From: Diprion similis
Lineage: Eukaryota > Arthropoda > Insecta > Hymenoptera > Diprionidae
Reading direction: 5' to 3'
Assembly: GCF_021155765.1 (NCBI RefSeq)
Contig: NC_060108.1
Coordinates: forward strand, 12,187,425 to 12,251,424
DNA: 64,000 nucleotides
Of this stretch, positions 60,401 through 64,000 are shown one piece after another (within the stretch, counting starts at the first letter, position 1; every line of letters begins with the position of its first letter). The notes under the pieces are model-generated. The model was given only the letters and a program-made list of their open reading frames with translations, was not told the DNA's origin and did not search any database. Position numbers and translations under genes: made by a program.

Positions 60401-61264
60401 AGCTGCGAAAATTTTTCATCTGCACAAAGAATTCGTAATATTTTAATTTTTAGCTGAATAGTAAAATTTGTGTATCGTGTTGCGATGGATGAGTGAAAAG
60501 CGATGGAAATTTGAACGCGATTAGCAGTGAGGTAGTATCGTCGATTCCTTCCATCACAACTACTCAGCGTTCTCCCTACCAAAACTTTTCTGCTCAGTTG
60601 GGTCGAGTCCCCCCACCACTTCCACGGTAAACCAACGACCTGTAACGACGTGGGTTGTACTGTACACGAAATGTTTACACTGGTCTTGATAATTTTTGGT
60701 AATGGTTTTACGTCGCCAAAGGTCAAAGTTAATGGGTTTTAGTTTTATCCTACGAAATTGGGCAATTCTATAGCACCAAATCCACTGTGCACAAACCTAT
60801 TTCGGTTTAAACTTTGATGTTTTGAATTAGAACGTGACATTTATTCTCTTGTTTAGAAGATTCAGGCTTTTTTTCAGTAAAGTCAGAAAATCTAAGAATC
60901 GAATTCCAAGATCAATATTTGACTTGTTGGAACTTTAAACAACCAACGTACTTTACTGGCAAAGAGAATTTGGTTATTTCGATGTATACGTGCGATTATT
61001 TATTCAATTTACTTTTTTACTGTCGTGTTTTTAAAAAATGGTTTTATCCAACAGATATGGAAAATATTTAAATTTTCTACAACAATCTGATAGTTAATGG
61101 CTTTTTCTCAATTGTGAACTCTCAAATCTTGCTACAAAAACTTGATAATTTTTTCTGTACATTACTAAAATGCTAATAAAATGAAAATTGGTTTTGCAAG
61201 AAATCTAATAAATAACAAAGTGACGCGTATATTCTGTAAATTTTCTCTCATTTGTCAATCAAAG
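57431..61264. other. Non-coding sequence after exon B, probably intronic
   Basis: AT-rich DNA starting at donor GTGAGT. It contains a poly-T run at 57580-57605, the tandem duplication 57541-58110, and further homopolymer runs. A 133-codon minus-strand frame (60726-60325) has no recognisable features. A slightly CpG-richer patch lies at 59570-59830 without a gene call. Confidence 0.4.
57541..58110. repeat. Two-copy tandem duplication, period about 300 bp
   Basis: Copy 1 (57541-57840) and copy 2 (57841-58110) share ordered blocks: ATTGATTTCGxTCATGTxTC, ATGATTTTAGAATGTT, then ATAGGAAATCGTTGGAGATC, ATTAGATATCG and AAATCATCGAAA. They differ mainly in the poly-T tract and scattered substitutions. 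Both copies hold shorter GAAATCA repeats, and a weaker relative of that part occurs near 61820-61930. Confidence 0.75.
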
Positions 61265-61434
61265 TCAGTTCACGTTCCTACCGATGTTCGACGTACAATT
61301 TATTCGCGGTTTCACGGGGCTTTGGCAGACTTCGTGAGCATCACCGTTGAACGTTCGTCTCCGTCGTTGCTGACGGGCGACGAGTCTAATCAACACGACG
61401 TCAGCGACACTTTGTTGGGGGTTCTTTCACCCCC
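61265..61434 (+). CDS. Candidate further exon of the Cys/His-repeat gene
   Basis: A CpG-richer open stretch of 170 nt with acceptor TTTGTCAATCAAAG and a strong donor CCCC|GTAAGT. Entering in phase 0, as left by exon B, it reads SVHVPTDVRRTIYSRFHGAL and onward without a stop, ending in phase 2. Composition, open frame and phase all fit, but there is no motif link to the repeat array, and the acceptor is only moderate. It could belong to another gene or be chance. Confidence 0.3.
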
Positions 61435-62930
61435 GTAAGTACAGGTTAATGCTACCCCGTCGTTGGAGTTAACATTTTTCTGATTATATCCCAGGGGATG
61501 ACTTCCGGGTCAGGAGTGCACCCAAAAACGCTCGATCGCGCGGCTTACCTACCGTATTGATCTCACCGTCAGCTGACCCGCCATTCCCGTGCTTCAGGCC
61601 TTGCAACACATTCCTCGTCTCTTCCTGATCCTTGTTGGTGTTAAACGCGAGGGGACATTCAATTGCAAATTAAATTAACCAGTTCAGTTCATCGACATTA
61701 ATCTCGAATCATTTTTGTTTATTTTTATCTAATGATTTAATGGTTTCCGAAAATTATAGATCATTTTAGATTATTTCTGGATTGGGTAAAATCGATGTCA
61801 GTGGAGATTGACCGGAATGTTGGGAAGTCAATGGAAGTCAATGAAAATTACTGAACTTGGTTAAGCAGAAATTTATATCACTTGACAAAATCAGGAAATC
61901 AATGAAATTTTAATACATTGAAATCATTTAACGTCTATCGCAAGACTTGCAACGATTTTTGTGATTTTTAACGCTTCTCATGCTGGTTTTTCAGCGCTAT
62001 CGTGTGATTGCGAGTTATTCGAAATTATTTTTAACAATTGCAGTAATTTTGATCCATGCCTTTTTATTTCAATAAGTATTTAACCGTTGAATTGATGAAT
62101 TCCTTGAGCGAATGGCGCTTTAGTTAGACGTCACCAGAGACCGTATTTAAATCGTTCTTTCTCCCAGACTGAGAACTGTTTTTTCATTGCATTGCTTGTT
62201 TTATTTTTTGTTCAACTCTGGAACAATCCAGCCGATTTTTACAGACGATAAAAAAATTCTTCAATCTCGTAATCTGGTTCAGAGTTGCAGCTACTTTTTC
62301 ATGGCGTAAGATTAAACGACGCTTTTTCTTGATATATAAAACCTGACGTTTACCAGGGACTTTATTAAGTTTTTAGTCATGCGATTCAAAGTTCTGTTCC
62401 TCGTTTTAAGACGTCGTAAAACGTTTTTAATTTGTACAGATGTTTGCTACTCTACTCAGTCTACTAGATCAACCAACCTAAATAAATTATGTTTGTCGAA
62501 TTTTGTCATCCTTCGGCCTCAATTCCAGGCGTTATTTCAATTTACTTTCAGTATACAGACTTCGTAGATCAAAAGAATTCAGGAGCTTACAAATTTCCAT
62601 ATTTTTTTGTTGCCAGTAGATTATACGTATTATAGGTATATGTCTGAAGTCCGTGCAGATGTGTTAGAAGTTATATCGCATGTACACAGCGCAACCGATA
62701 GTCGGAGATCGAAATTTACATCGAGACATAGGATTTAACAGGCGTCTGGATACATAAGTACGTATAACATGATGATATTGCAGAATTCAATGCTGCGTGA
62801 ATTTCAATTTCAATTCCATCAGACCTTGGAGTCGGGAGAAAAAATTTCAATCGCAGAATCAAATAGTCGCTGTAAACATTCGGAAATTAAATTTTCGCGC
62901 ATCCAGATATTGTGTGATTGTACGTATCTG
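61435..62930. other. Gene-free AT-rich stretch
   Basis: No supported exon here. It contains GGAAGTCAATG/GAAATCAATG phrases (61820-61930) related to the tandem duplication at 57541-58110. Confidence 0.4.
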
Positions 62931-63587
62931 TATACTAGACTGTATCAAAAAAATGGACTATTTTTTGTTTTGAAAAATATACTGAAAATATTGTTCAGGA
63001 TACCGAAAAAAGGCGCCTGTTAAAATGGGAGCTCTTAATTTTAATACTAAGAAGTGCCTAACGCGATTTTCTACTTTCCATAAGAATAACATGGCAAAAA
63101 TGGTTCTTGCTCCTTGCGATTTTTATAACTAGATAACGACGCGTCCTACAGAAAATTCATAAACATGTTTTTGTAGGAAATTGAACGTTCTACAAAAAAG
63201 GTCTCTTGTCATTTTACGATAAATCTACTCCTTCAAAAGTTATTTGAGGTCCTTTGTTGATGTTTAACCTCAAATAACTTTTGAAAAAATGGATTTATCG
63301 TAAAATGACAAGAGACCTTTTTTGTAGAACGTTTAATTTCCTACAAAAACATGTTTATGAATTTTCTGTACGACGCGTCGTTATCTAGTTATAAAAATCG
63401 CAAGGAGCAAGAACCATTTTTGCCATGTTATTCTTATGGAAAGTAGAAAATCGCGATGAGGCACTTCTTAGTATTAAAATTAAGAGCTCCCATTTTAACA
63501 GGCGCCTTTTTTCGGTATCCTGAACAATATTTTCAGTATATTTTCAAAACAAAAAATAGTCCATTTTTTTCATACAACTACTGTATA
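62931..63587. mobile_element. Long foldback (hairpin) element
   Basis: Two arms of about 320 bp are inverted copies of each other, differing by a small number of substitutions and short gaps. Left arm is 62931-63250, right arm 63266-63587, with only about 15 bp between them. Matched blocks include AAAAAAATGGACTATT, GTTCAGGATACCGAAAAAAG, GGCGCCTGTTAAAATGGGAG, CAAGAGACCTTTTTTGTAGA (inverse in the left arm) and AAAAGTTATTTGAGGT at the tip. There is no coding capacity. It resembles a foldback or MITE-type element, and its transcript would form a very long stem. Confidence 0.85.
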
Positions 63588-64000
63588 CACAACACTCGAT
63601 ATAAGCGACAACCGGATTTAGAATAACGTATCTACTCTACCACGCGTCTTCCGTAAGGGATTCCAAATAATAAAATTGTTCGATTGTTCTTCCAGCCACA
63701 GTCGATTGACTGGGTGTATTAAAAATTAGGGACAAAGAAAATGAAAAGAGTTTGTGTCAAAAAATATGCGGTTTTATTTTATCAATATAATGTCACCGTG
63801 GCCATCAATTTCAGCTCGTCTATTTCCTTATTTATTTATTGTATACATAATTATGTCCCACAGTTATCAAGCAGAATTCTAAAATGAAGGACGTGTTGGA
63901 ATATGATTTGTTACCTGGGAAAGTGCCACAAATTGCCATCAAATTCAATATAGCTTGATGATCTACATACTAAACACCTTATATGCTTCCTTTGATTGTA
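63588..64000. other. Terminal non-coding stretch
   Basis: AT-rich; no exon, RNA gene or repeat that I can support. Confidence 0.4.

Noticed and set aside
60325..60726. 133-codon open frame, minus strand
   Set aside because: No motif or neighbouring exon and composition like background; not strong enough for a gene call.

Overview
The window looks like nuclear DNA from an insect. It is AT-rich and intron-dense, with GT-AG introns, long introns and intergenic gaps, and many short inverted-repeat (MITE-like) elements. The VWA8 and ABCC5 products are clearly animal proteins. A hymenopteran is possible from the style of the repeats, but that is only an impression. I see no bacterial operon, CRISPR array, rRNA or convincing tRNA.

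Layout. (1) Positions 159-8235, minus strand: 5' portion (15 coding exons) of an ABCC5/MRP5-type ABC transporter. Its second membrane domain is cut by the left edge and its second nucleotide-binding domain lies outside. (2) Positions 11928-23080, minus strand: a complete tandem paralog with 23 coding exons. My splice model gives 4206 nt, or 1401 aa. Exon lengths and phases match copy 1 almost exactly, so this is a gene duplication. Copy 1 carries two 111-nt versions of exon 9 that look mutually exclusive. (3) Positions 23081-29946: divergent intergenic region. (4) Positions 29947-50116, plus strand: complete VWA8, a mitochondrial dynein-like AAA+ protein with a VWA domain. It has 19 coding exons and 5553 nt, or 1850 aa, including one GC-AG intron. 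Its 10.2-kb intron 4 holds an intact GC-rich 317-aa ORF on the same strand (35125-36078), probably a nested gene. (5) From 52514 on, plus strand: a GC-rich two-exon open frame coding for a protein with seven Cys/His units of the pattern C-x-C-x(4-5)-C-x(1-2)-H. The array is interrupted by a 4-kb intron and resumes in frame. I do not recognise this family, and the gene probably continues to the right. (6) Positions 57431-64000: AT-rich, with a 300-bp tandem duplication, one candidate further exon, and a 657-bp near-perfect hairpin at 62931-63587.

Exon boundaries were set by hand from splice sites, phase, comparison of the two ABC copies, and remembered family similarity. Most should be right to within a base or two. 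UTRs and promoters are largely unresolved. The neighbouring genes show no obvious shared pathway: the ABC pair are probably plasma-membrane organic-anion or cyclic-nucleotide exporters, VWA8 is mitochondrial, and the other two genes are orphans.
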